A stretch of 64,000 nucleotides of DNA from Macrosoma leucophasiata (taxonomy: Eukaryota; Arthropoda; Insecta; Lepidoptera; Hedylidae): positions 4,670,001-4,734,000 of the forward strand of contig JAWQUS010000003.1 in assembly GCA_036365455.1 (NCBI GenBank). The letters are read 5' to 3'. Shown here piece after piece: positions 54,766 through 64,000 of the stretch. Below the pieces are notes generated by a model. That model was not told where the DNA came from, searched no databases, and was given only the letters and a program-made list of their open reading frames with translations. The translations under genes and the position numbers were made by a program. The first letter of the stretch is position 1; each line of letters starts with the position of its first letter.

Positions 54766-55027
54766 TACAGTGGTCATCAAGAAATAATGCACATCGTGCC
54801 TACGAAAGTGACAATCGACTAGTTTCGGCTTCATAGAGCGTTACCTCTGCTGCACACTGCCTCTGCCTACGTAAGCTACCGTAGTCCAGTATTGGTCAAA
54901 ACATGATCAAAATGGTCGACAAACGTCAAATAGGTAAGGTGCGAAAGAAATAACGCTCTACAGATCCGAAATAAACCGACGTTTCTTCCTGAAGTGGATG
55001 TGCATTATTTCTTGTTGGATACTGTAC
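54766..55027 (+). mobile_element. MITE G
   Basis: The same family in the opposite orientation, with both ends present (TACAGTGGTCATCAAG and CTTGTTGGATACTGTA). Confidence 0.8.
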
Positions 55028-55235
55028 AAATGGGGGTCTTATCGCTGCACAGCGGGTGAACTAAACGCAAGAAAATAAAATACAACGACAAGAAAAGGAA
55101 AATAGAGAAAAAAAATAAACATAAAAAGATAAAAAGCCGGTGAAGTACATGCCGTGCGCATTTATACATCAGCCAAGTGCGAATCAAATTACTGCTACAA
55201 TTATTTAAAAAATAAACAATAGCGCGATGCAAATG

Positions 55236-55540
55236 ACTGGTGGTAAAGCTGCAGTGACGGAGCTCGCAGCCGTAGGCACCACCGCATTACCTAATATACT
55301 TGCCGCTAAATGGTAGTGTTCAACACTATCGTATTCTGGTCAGGTGGCCCTATAATTGCCGGCATTACACCTTAGGCCTCAGGAGTGGCAACGCATCTGC
55401 ATTTTTACCTCTGTTCATTGTGTAAGTGTCTATAGGCTGCAGACGCTGCAGTCATCACTTAACATCAATGTGAGCTGCATGCTTGTTTGCCACTCTTATT
55501 ACATTAAAAAAAATTATAAATCTTATTACATTAAAAAAAA
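55236..55540 (+). repeat. Family A copy with duplicated tail
   Basis: A sense copy. The end TTATTACATTAAAAAAAA occurs twice in a row and the 5' half has small deletions. Confidence 0.75.
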
Positions 55541-55837
55541 AACTAGAAGGTAGATAGGTATAAAATACTAGCTCTGTTCCATTCCCTTGCGAATACTCTG
55601 GTTCATGCGAATGAAATTCAGTGACCAGGAAAAGTTCACTGATCTCCAATATATAGTAATTCTTTGATCATTCCTCTCGTATACCATGTCGCTGTGAACA
55701 CGCTCACAAAATATATCTCTGGAATATAATATTATATTGTGCGTGATAAGATTACAATAAGTAATTCTATGTCTTATGCTTCACAATTTTTACTTGCAGA
55801 TGGTAGCTAGCTATACATAAAATGTGTGCTTCAGAGT

Positions 55838-56040
55838 AGGCATCAACGGATTACTTAATTTATCTGCCGCTAAATGGTATTTAGTGTTCAGCACTATCGT
55901 GTTCCGGATAGATGGTAATGTAAGACCCCGTAATAACTTAGGTCTCAGGGGTGGCAACGCATCTGCAGACCTCTGGTTTTTGTGAAGGTGTCTATAGGCG
56001 GCAGTTATCACTTTTTCGCCGAAAGATAATAAAATATGTA
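55838..56040 (+). repeat. Family A relative, partial
   Basis: A sense middle and 3' part (GTGTTCAGCACTATCGTGTTC) without the first or last segments. Confidence 0.6.
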
Positions 56041-56639
56041 GTATATTTCCATACATTACCTAAAGGTACATGAGGCAGATAAAACTTAAAACAAGATCTA
56101 TATAGGTAGTCAGTGGGAATCCCAAGAGGGGATTTTTTGCATTTATTGGAGCGATTGAAGAAACCTTCCAACTGTGTTGGGTACGTCCACCAAATCTAAA
56201 GTTTATGTATTGTTGTATGTATATATCATATACACAGAAAGGATGTTAAGTGAAGCCAATCAAAGCTCCCATTATCTGGCGATTTGGATGTGAGGCCTTA
56301 GGGTTCGGTCCTATATAGAAACCTTGGATTTGGTGAAGGTACTCAACAGGTTGCAAGGTATCTCCTATATCTTAATCTGATGCGCTCGAAGAAATCTAAA
56401 AAAATCGCTTTCGAGGCTCGTCTACCAATATAATAGGACAATTGACTGATTTATCGATGACATAACACAACACATTTATCATTACCAATTGACATTGGGC
56501 ATTGGACCAAAATCAAGTAAGAAACTTTGTGACGTCGTCGAAGTGTTGCAGAGGTGAATCGATAAGAAAATAAATAGCCTAAGTACTGTTTACTTAAGAG
56601 AACAATAAATTACGCGAATAATAACAAAGCATTACACAA

Positions 56640-56818
56640 AACAGACAGCCCAATGCAGATGAACTGTTGCTCCATGTTGGTTTTGCCTCCGGGCCATCTG
56701 GCACAAAAGTTACCTACTTTGCCGGACGTACGCTACCATTTGGCGGCAGATATTACTATGTAAAGCGGTGGTGCGTACGCCCTCTAACCAGAGAATATGT
56801 CTCTAGCTCTACCACCCT
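56640..56818 (-). repeat. Family A relative, partial
   Basis: Antisense, strongly diverged. CGCTACCATTTGGCGGCAG and AGCTCTACCACCC identify it. Confidence 0.5.
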
Positions 56819-57861
56819 ACCACCACAATTCTTACACGTAGAGAACGTCTAACACACAAACATGGCAAATGAAGTGGTTAGGATAACACTTGATAACCAG
56901 TAAGTGACTATACAACCTACGAAAAAAACGTTCTGAACTGAACGTTCAGAGCAAATTATGTTGAAAACTCGAATGTGTGCGAAAACCGCACCGTTGAGCA
57001 CTGCCAGGTGTCCAGTCGGTGAGGGTGGAACTGCTTCAGCGGGTGGTGCGGTGTAGGAAATGAGACGGTAGCACCATATTGAATAGTTCAGCAGAGCACT
57101 CACCATTGTAGAGACGTGGTAGAGACGGTATAAAACGCAAAATTCTCCTAATGTCTCTGCGCAGGCTCAGGTGTTCGAGCCTATCAGTAAGTAGTTTCAA
57201 GCCTGTCAGTCGATTGCGTAGTTAAATCCAATACTGGCGGACAGCATCGAAGAAATCCTATCTACTCGTATATAACTACTCATTACCTATTTTACTGTGT
57301 TCTAATGTGCGAGTTATTTCCGTTATTTGTGTTTTGATGTACCTACAATAAAGAATTACTTAGCGTACTTATTTTTTTCTTTTACAGATATTTAGGGAAC
57401 CGTAAAATCGCAGTATTGTTTAATAATCGACTGATAAAAAAAAGCCTCGAGGGTATCCGATTATCGATGTATACCTACAGATGTTTTTACGACTTCAATT
57501 AAGTACACGAAAAGTTAAAAACATCTGCTTTGTCTCGAATGAACTTTTCCACGAAGTTCGAAGATAAATTTATATTAGGACAAAACAAGTTGATACAGTG
57601 TTTTTATTCCCTACTGCTTGCCGAAGTTTTATGGAAATTGAATCTGAAGTGGGGCACAAAAGTAGTTCTTAAATATTTAAGAAGGTACGTACGGAACTGG
57701 TCTATTCTAGTAAAATCTGTGAAAGGGTTGTTTTTCAGACTTGTAAATATACAATAAAAGAGAGAAACACACTAACCACTAACATAATAAATACCTACAA
57801 GCAATATGCAGTTACTGATATAATATATTGTGTGAAGTAAAAAATTTAAATATTATTTTTA

Positions 57862-58126
57862 TTGGTGGTAGAGCTCGCGGGCGTAGGCACCACCGCATTA
57901 CCTAATATACTTGCCGCTAAATGGTAGTGTTCAGCACTATCGTGTTCCGGTCAGGTGGTAATGTACGGCCCTGTAATTTCCGGCACAGCGGCATAACACC
58001 TTAGGCCTCAGGAGTGGTAACGCATCTGCATCTTGACCTTGGTCTTTGTGTGTCTATAGGGTGCAGTCATCAGTTAACATCAATGTGAACTGCATGCTTT
58101 TTTGCCACTTCCATTACATAAAAAAG
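57862..58126 (+). repeat. Family A copy
   Basis: A sense copy with a 17-bp deletion near its start. A diverged start of another copy follows at 58133-58190. Confidence 0.8.
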
Positions 58127-58279
58127 GTACTTTTTTTACTCGTAGAGTTACAGTGTAGGAGCTCTAGGGCGTAGGCACCATCGCATTACTTTAACTTTGA
58201 CTTAAAATCCTATTTCAGGCAACAGAGGGTGACCTCAGTGTTTCCCCATCTCGATCAGACTTTAGATGCCTCACGCTTA

Positions 58280-58508
58280 ATTAAATAAATAATAAAATAC
58301 GCTTACACTCACAGTCCCACAGTAGGTATAAACCTGTGTCGTGGATGCCGTTGTACACAAACAACACATACACAAACACCCAGACCCGAAACAAATATCT
58401 GTAGGCCATACACATATTTGTCCCGCTGCGGGGATCTAACCGGATCTAAGCGTGTGAGATGACCGTTTGATTCGAAGGGCGCGACCCTGGACTAACCGGA
58501 TCGTCGAA
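58280..58508 (-). repeat. tRNA-derived SINE C, rearranged head
   Basis: The antisense body is normal, but the tRNA-like head has an internal inversion (GTGTGAGATGACCGTTTG reads in sense). Confidence 0.65.
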
Positions 58509-58551
58509 GCTGGTCGCTCCAGCAATTCCCGATCTTCTTCAGGATGATGTT

Positions 58552-58715
58552 CTACCATTTGGTTATCTATTACGTAATTCACTTGCCACTAAATTGTAAT
58601 GTTCAGCGATTTGGTATTCCGGTCAAGTGGTAATGTACAGCAACATGATTTCTGTCATAGAAGAATAAATGCTTAGGCCGCTAAAAATCTCTAGTTTTCA
58701 TGCAGATGTTTTTAA
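58552..58715 (+). repeat. Family A relative, partial
   Basis: Sense and diverged: ATTCACTTGCCACTAAATTG, then GTCAAGTGGTAATGTACAG. Confidence 0.5.
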
Positions 58716-58717
58716 GT

Positions 58718-59907
58718 AACTAGCTGACCCGGCAAACTTCGTATTGCCTCAGAATGAAATAATGTATCAATGGTTTGATATATACGGACTATTTGTACGG
58801 GAAAATGAAATTGAGTTTTTTACTATTCCTCTTCAATTTCTTCGTATTTTCTTACCTTTTAAACCTTTCCTGGACTTCCAAATATCATTCAAAACTAAAA
58901 TTGGCCAAAGCGGTCCAAAGCCGTTTTCAAGTTTTAGCGAGACTAACGAACAGGGGTTATTCGTCATCTCGCCCGATAAAAACTGGCCTGATTGGGCGAC
59001 TTGGCACCTTTTAAATTTTAACAATATTTCTGTCGTCAACTCGCCCGACCATAAAATTGTGAGGGGATTGTGTACAGTCAACTACAAACATCTTTTTTTA
59101 AAAGTTTAATATTTTATGGTTGGACTTTAAAATAAAACAAAATCTTATTATATCATAATTTTAGATACATATTTCTTTCAAAAGATGTAATAAATAATAT
59201 AAAATAGAATCAACAATATCAGAAAAGAATGTGCCTTGTCATTATCTAAGTATAAAAATGTAAACAAAAGTACAAAATACAATCAACAATATCAACAATA
59301 TCGGCCTACTGGGAATCTAGTCCAGCCGCTCTTCCAATTGAGCTACTGAAGTCCTGCCGGATTTGTCAAATCTTTCCTTCACATCTATTGCATTGCTTCA
59401 TGGTAGCAGCAGCGCCATCTATTGCCAACTATGCTAGTTAGGCAACCGATATAATAGACTTTGCAGTTTATTGAATATCGTAATGAAGTCGCTTTTACCC
59501 TTAATAATTGTTTTATATTATTTCGCATTAACACATGCTTGTGAAATATATTTTATTTAAAGAAAAATGGAAAGAAAAATTTGTCCAGCCGCTCTTCCAA
59601 CTAACTAGCATAGTTGGCAATAGATGGCGCTGCTGCTAGAGGATGCTGATGGAGCAGCTGGACTAGATTCCCAGTAGGCCACGAGTTCGAGTCTCGCCTG
59701 AAGTCAAATTTTTCTTTAAATAAAATATATTTCACAGTTGACAACAGAAATATAAAGTAAATTCGAAAGGTGCCAACGAGTTGACGACAGAAATATAAAG
59801 TAAATTCGAAAGGTGCCAACTCGCCCGATCGGTCCAGTCTTTGTCGGGCGAGATGACGAATAACCCACGAACAGCAATTGATTTTTATATATATATATAT
59901 AGATAGA
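58718..59907. mobile_element. Composite element with inverted ends
   Basis: The left part begins AGCTGACCCGGCAAACTTCG, a common lepidopteran repeat start. The right part ends in TTTTTATATATATATATATA. Block 58940-59012 recurs inverted at 59808-59880 (GTTATTCGTCATCTCGCCCG). Rearranged SINE B copies and a 43-bp tandem pair (59738-59823) lie between. Confidence 0.55.
59300..59740. repeat. Rearranged SINE B pair
   Basis: An antisense SINE B (59300-59580) runs into a broken sense copy (59583-59740), forming an imperfect inverted repeat inside a larger composite. Confidence 0.7.
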
Positions 59908-60029
59908 TTATAAGCTACAGTGTTCACTTACAATGTGTTCAATGTGAACTATATGCTTGTTTACCACTTCGTTACCTTCAAAAACAAAAACAATTTGATT
60001 ATTGAATTTGAATTTTGTTTTTCTGTAAC

Positions 60030-60240
60030 GAACGTAGCAAATTTCGTTAGTTGGTTCACATGGATGTTAAGTGATGACTGCAGCCTACAAACAACTACAC
60101 AAAATCCGGAGATCGAAAATGCTTTGCCACCCCTGCAAAGTTGTGTGTGTTTCTGTGATTGTTATAACTTATAACCATACGTCACCATCTAACTGGAACA
60201 CGATAGCGCTGAATATTACCATTTGGCGGCAGATAGATTA
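60030..60240 (-). repeat. Family A relative, partial
   Basis: An antisense subfamily copy from GTTCACATGGATGTTAAGTG to TACCATTTGGCGGCAG. Confidence 0.6.
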
Positions 60241-60282
60241 ACCTACGAAACCCACTTGCGAGTGAGTTTCGTAGGAACTTAC

Positions 60283-60578
60283 TTAAACGTAACTTCACGC
60301 CTGGTGTTCCCGAAGGGGTAGGCAAATGTTAATGCATGTATTCAAGCATACACGCAAACACCCACGACCACGACTCGCCGGTTACATTTCGGTCCATGTA
60401 GGTAACAGGTGGCAAACCTGTTGCCATCTCAGGGCACAAAACTTCCAGCAAATTGAAAATACCAATAGAACCAGAGATAAAGGATTTTAAACCGTTATCT
60501 CTGATAGCCCCCGACCCGGGAACCCAGGACCTCCAGCGTAGTAGTAGTGGCCTGCTACCACTACGCTACTGAGGCAGT
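60283..60578 (-). repeat. tRNA-derived SINE D
   Basis: An antisense near-complete copy with a deletion around the CAGGGCACA segment. Confidence 0.75.
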
Positions 60579-61654
60579 TAACTTACTTATTTACAAAAAT
60601 TGATATCGAAATACGATAAGTAGCTATGCTGTGCTGTGTACTTCAAGATTCTGCTAGATAAGTGTACCATAAGCCGTGCTGGTAAGGGTTAACAAGATAC
60701 AGTGTACACAAATCTAATTTCCAAGGCTTATCAAGTTTGGCGACCGAGCCATGTCTCACACGTGAGAGGTTTATCGACCTTCATTTTTATTAGAACATAC
60801 GCCTTTCTACACGAGGACGAAGGTCAAACGTAAATATTCAGGGATGTTAAATATTTTTACAACATAAATGTTTTCTGCCATCTGTCTTAAAGGTAGGTAC
60901 TCAGGATGAAATTCATAGACTGCACTACGACTTTACTTTCAGCAAAGTACTTGAGACGGTTAAATCTCATACTTTATTGATAGTTCTTAGCAAAGATATT
61001 AGAGGCGTTAGATTGTCAATACACACGCTTTTCTATGAAAACTGCTTCAACCATTGTAAGTGGGTGGAGCTTATCTTGGCGCGTAAACATACACCAATTA
61101 GGCGCGAGGCAAACACACCTGACTTCACCTGATGATGATGACCGATTAGAGTTTGGTCGCGCCACATAACGTCACAAAAATGGCGTATTATCAGTTTGTA
61201 CAAGAATAATACTACAAAATCAAGATGTCCGACGTTTTCCGAGTTAGCTGGCAATACTCCCTGTTTTAACACAATGTACTTGATAACGGACGATATGATA
61301 GGTATCGTGTTTATCTTTAAAAAATATCAAAATTATGCCTTACCAGTGATAAGTAAACTGAATGATTTAGTTTGCTTTACTGATCGGTTTTTACACCAAA
61401 ACACTGAATAATTTGACATTGTTAACGGTTTTTTCTCACTAAGTTTACGCTCGGCGGGCGAATGCACAATGAATGGACGATTCTTGCCGCGTGAGCGGGA
61501 ACGGTCACCTGACCGTCCGCGAGTCTAAACGAATGCTCAGCGGCCGGTGCGGATTGGCAATCTAATTCCTCTAATATGTTAGGCTCTAAGCATACTTTCT
61601 GCACTACTGTGCGAAGTGCAAGACAAGTCTGTCTTGAGACAGCCGTGACTCCAT

Positions 61655-62475
61655 GTTAGTGGCGTAGCTAGCATGGGTGGCACCCAGGGCGGAGGAGCAA
61701 AAAAAAGGAAATAATGCCGATTTATTTGTAAGTATCCTATTTCTCCATTCTCCAGCCTCTGGCGCCCCCTTGTATTATAAATCCGAAAGTGAGTTTTATG
61801 TTGCACTTTTATGTCTAAATAGCTCATATTTGGTTTATTTAAAGAGAGGATGTCACCCCCAAATGGGTGGCACCTGGTCCTGGTTGTACAGTTAAAAATA
61901 AAAAAACCGCGAGAGCTGCTATCTACCGCCGTCATCAAAAAAAAATATTTTACACAACCGAGAGTGCTGCCACCTACCGCTGACCGCTGTCGTACAGTTG
62001 AAACTTCACAGCCGCGAGTGCTGCCATCTACCGGCGACCGCTGTCTTTCGTTGACATTTCTACACAGCCACTAGTGCTGCCATCTACCGCTGTCGTCCAG
62101 TTGACATTGTTGCACAGCCGTGAGCGCTGCCATCTACCACTGGCCGCTGTCGTCCAGTTGAAACTTTTACACAGCTGCATTGAATCTTTTACAAGTGCTG
62201 CCATCTACCGTCAACTCCTGTCATTCAGTTGGGATCCTATTGTAATCCTATTTTTTTTTAATTATTTTTCGCGACAAGACTGGTCCTTCGTGGAACCTCT
62301 TCCATTTATTCATCCACTTGGTCCATTACAAGTTCAGAAGGACGAGCGAGCAAAAAAAAAACAAAGAACCTTTTTCCCAAATGGTTAAAAATTGAGAGCC
62401 CCGCCCACGCACGTTGGGGACCCATAACCCGCGGAGGCCTTGTTTAATGATACGGCAGTAGCTACGCCCCTGATG
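61655..62475. mobile_element. Non-autonomous element with internal minisatellite
   Basis: Short inverted ends (GTGGCGTAGCTAGC and GTAGCTACGCCCCTG) enclose ~820 bp. The left quarter (GGTGGCACCCAGGGCGGAG, then CTCTGGCGCCCCCTTG) recurs inverted at 49795-49920. Confidence 0.6.
61905..62225 (+). repeat. ~54-bp minisatellite, about six units
   Basis: Each unit contains AGTGCTGCCATCTACCGC, then GACCGCTGTCGTCCAGTTGA and ACACAGCC. Units vary from ~45 to ~70 bp. Open frames across it are by-products of the repeat. Confidence 0.8.
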
Positions 62476-62686
62476 TAATATAAGGTGCATGATTGATGTT
62501 AATAGGTGCCTGCATATTACACAAGTTTATAATTTTGAATATAAGTTGATATAGGTTTAATTCATTGTACCTAGTAACTATATTTTTCATAGATTTATTA
62601 TCTAATATTGTTGATGAGGTCTTATTTACAATTAATTTTTAATTTAAATACTAAGGTATTTTTGAAAATATTTGTTAGTCAGTAGA

Positions 62687-62958
62687 GTTCTGTCTGATGG
62701 TGCAGTCAAGTCTTAGGAATAGGCGTGCATGTATGAAGAGAATGATGAAGGTAGATGCGGCGCGAGAGGTATGTCAGGACCGAGATATCTGGCGCTCTAC
62801 ACTCTCTGCTTACCCTGTTAGGGTTCTGTCTGATGGTGCAGTCAAGTCTTAGGAATAGGCGTGCATGTATGAAGAGAATGATGAAGGTAGATGCGGCGCG
62901 AGAGGTATGTCAGGACCGAGATATCTGGCGCTCTACACTCTCTGCTTACCCTGTTAGG
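62687..62958 (+). repeat. 136-bp perfect tandem duplication of a LINE 3' end
   Basis: Units 62687-62822 and 62823-62958 appear identical. Each holds the LINE tail coding NRRACMKRMMKVDAAREVCQ-type sequence and CGCTCTACACTCTCTGC. The identity implies a recent duplication. Confidence 0.85.
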
Positions 62959-63339
62959 GACATGGCATGAAGATACAAACAAACAATGAAAATATTGTCA
63001 AAATGTAAATAAAACATAAACCACTTGAGGAGTTAATGCCTGACGTGGAGAAATAAAAATATTACAATTATTAAGGGTACAGGGACATCTTAACAATATT
63101 GTATTAAAAAAATGCTTTTATATCTATTAACTAGTTATTTATTTATTTATTCTTTATATGCACAGAGATTTTACTAATATTATACGGATGGTACATAAAG
63201 GTGGACTGAATGTATGTCATTGTACATAATTATTATGTTATTAAAATAATATAACAATATTACCATTTATGTTATCAATGGATGTCATTCACCAATCCCA
63301 AATCAGACAAATTGGAAAGAGGAATTTGTTGGTCGGATG

Positions 63340-63430
63340 TGGGGCTTCGTTAGCTTAGAGGTAGAGCAGCTGGACTGGTTCCTGAGCAAACACTGCTTGA
63401 AGTCAAGTTTTTCTTTCCATTTTTCCTTAC
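63340..63430 (+). repeat. SINE B fragment
   Basis: GGGCTTCGTTAGCTTAGAGG, then TAGAGCAGCTGGACTGG and GAAGTCAAGTTTTTC: a tRNA-like head missing its B-box part. Confidence 0.55.
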
Positions 63431-63536
63431 ACTTACTTTTTTTTTAAGTTAGTATTTTAGGTTTTTTTTTATAATAAGTTGATTACTATCTTTTTGCCAA
63501 TACCCAATACACGCCACAGGTACTAATTACTTACTA

Positions 63537-63887
63537 CTAGCTTTTTTTCTTAAATATATTTTCCTTATAATACTTCAATTCCTCTATACTCTCCATTAAG
63601 TCATTCAGACATCTATGTTGGAACTTCTTTGCTGGAATTCTAGAAAATTCTTTGGAGTACCACCGTTTTGCCAGTTCCTTAATTGTGCTCACATCAATTA
63701 TTCTATAATGTAGATATGAATTCAATGTTGGCATGCATTTTCTTAAAAACAATCGGTCCATATACACACTGTTGCCTCCCAATGGACATCTCTTTTCTGG
63801 TACATGAGCAGAAACAAATTGCAGCAACTGACTCTCAGCTTCTTTTACTGTTATTTTTGAATTCCGACAAGCTTCTATTAACCCACT
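63537..63887 (-). CDS. Oligoribonuclease (REXO2/Sfn), last exon
   Basis: This is a DEDDh 3'-5' exonuclease that degrades 2-5 nt RNAs, mainly in mitochondria. The exon starts after TATTTTCAG at 63887 and encodes 116 residues to a stop at 63537. It has SGLIEACRNS, CPLGGNSVYMDRLFLRK with the Exo II Asp, LHYRIIDVSTIKELAKRWY, and HRCLNDLMESIEELKYY with the Exo III His and Asp five residues later. The basic end NIFKKKS matches relatives. Upstream exons, with the first catalytic Asp and Glu, lie beyond the right edge. Confidence 0.93.
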   Translation of the reverse strand, partial: SGLIEACRNSKITVKEAESQLLQFVSAHVPEKRCPLGGNSVYMDRLFLRKCMPTLNSYLHYRIIDVSTIKELAKRWYSKEFSRIPAKKFQHRCLNDLMESIEELKYYKENIFKKKS

Positions 63888-63954
63888 CTGAAAATATTAA
63901 ATAAATATATACTCAAAATTCATGCATTGCCTGTAAACATAAAAGGAAAGTGGA

Positions 63955-64000
63955 TGACAGTGCTCATCAAGAATTATTGCACGAGCCTATGAAATCCAGC
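63955..64000 (+). mobile_element. MITE G, cut by window end
   Basis: ACAGTGCTCATCAAGAATTA, then TTGCACGAGCC matches the left end of family G. The rest is outside the window, probably within a REXO2 intron. Confidence 0.65.

Noticed and set aside
58744..59109. 121-aa protein-coding gene
   Set aside because: It lies inside a composite repeat, has no recognisable family, and its end is an inverted block repeated at 59.8 kb.
61850..62388. Pro/Thr-rich protein with LPSTA repeats
   Set aside because: The frames are produced by the ~54-bp minisatellite and change frame between units.

Overview
The window is nuclear DNA from a moth or butterfly (Lepidoptera). It is AT-rich, its genes are split by canonical GT-AG introns, and it carries several lepidopteran-type SINE, MITE and LINE families plus a mariner. 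The host proteins read like bombycoid or noctuoid orthologues. These are recognised from memory of the families; no database search was run.

Layout. Positions 1258-31196 (+) hold the last twelve exons of a secreted iron-binding transferrin of the Tsf1 type. The first ~105 codons, including the signal peptide, lie to the left of the window. Its introns are large and full of repeats, including a 2.4-kb terminal-inverted-repeat DNA element (7104-9515) that carries its own spliced, unrecognised gene with one C2H2 finger. A decayed copy of the penultimate transferrin exon lies in the last intron. Converging on transferrin, with 162 bp between stop codons, is SdhC (31359-33065, -, 3 exons), the cytochrome b560 subunit of complex II. 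The 3' UTRs of the two genes are predicted to overlap. Positions 35181-36482 (+) encode an acylphosphatase in three exons. Positions 38600-39894 hold a nearly intact mariner with one frameshift and one stop. Positions 40622-41323 (+) hold an intronless, GC-rich KCTD8/12/16-type (Ktl) gene. From 41.3 to 47.4 kb the sequence is low in repeats with no convincing gene. From 47.4 to 63.4 kb it is gene-poor and repeat-rich, with satellites, tandem SINEs and MITEs. The last coding exon of oligoribonuclease (REXO2/Sfn, -) lies at 63537-63887, and the rest of that gene is beyond the right edge.

How the genes relate. Transferrin moves extracellular iron, and SdhC anchors the haem b of complex II, which also holds Fe-S clusters. 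Their tail-to-tail overlap is the only physical coupling seen. The other host genes look like unrelated neighbours. Most of the remaining DNA is mobile: family A (an unclassified ~285-bp A-tailed retroposon, about 25 copies), tRNA-headed SINE families B, C and D, TIR families E, G and H, and several LINE 3' ends. Several are nested and still show target-site duplications.
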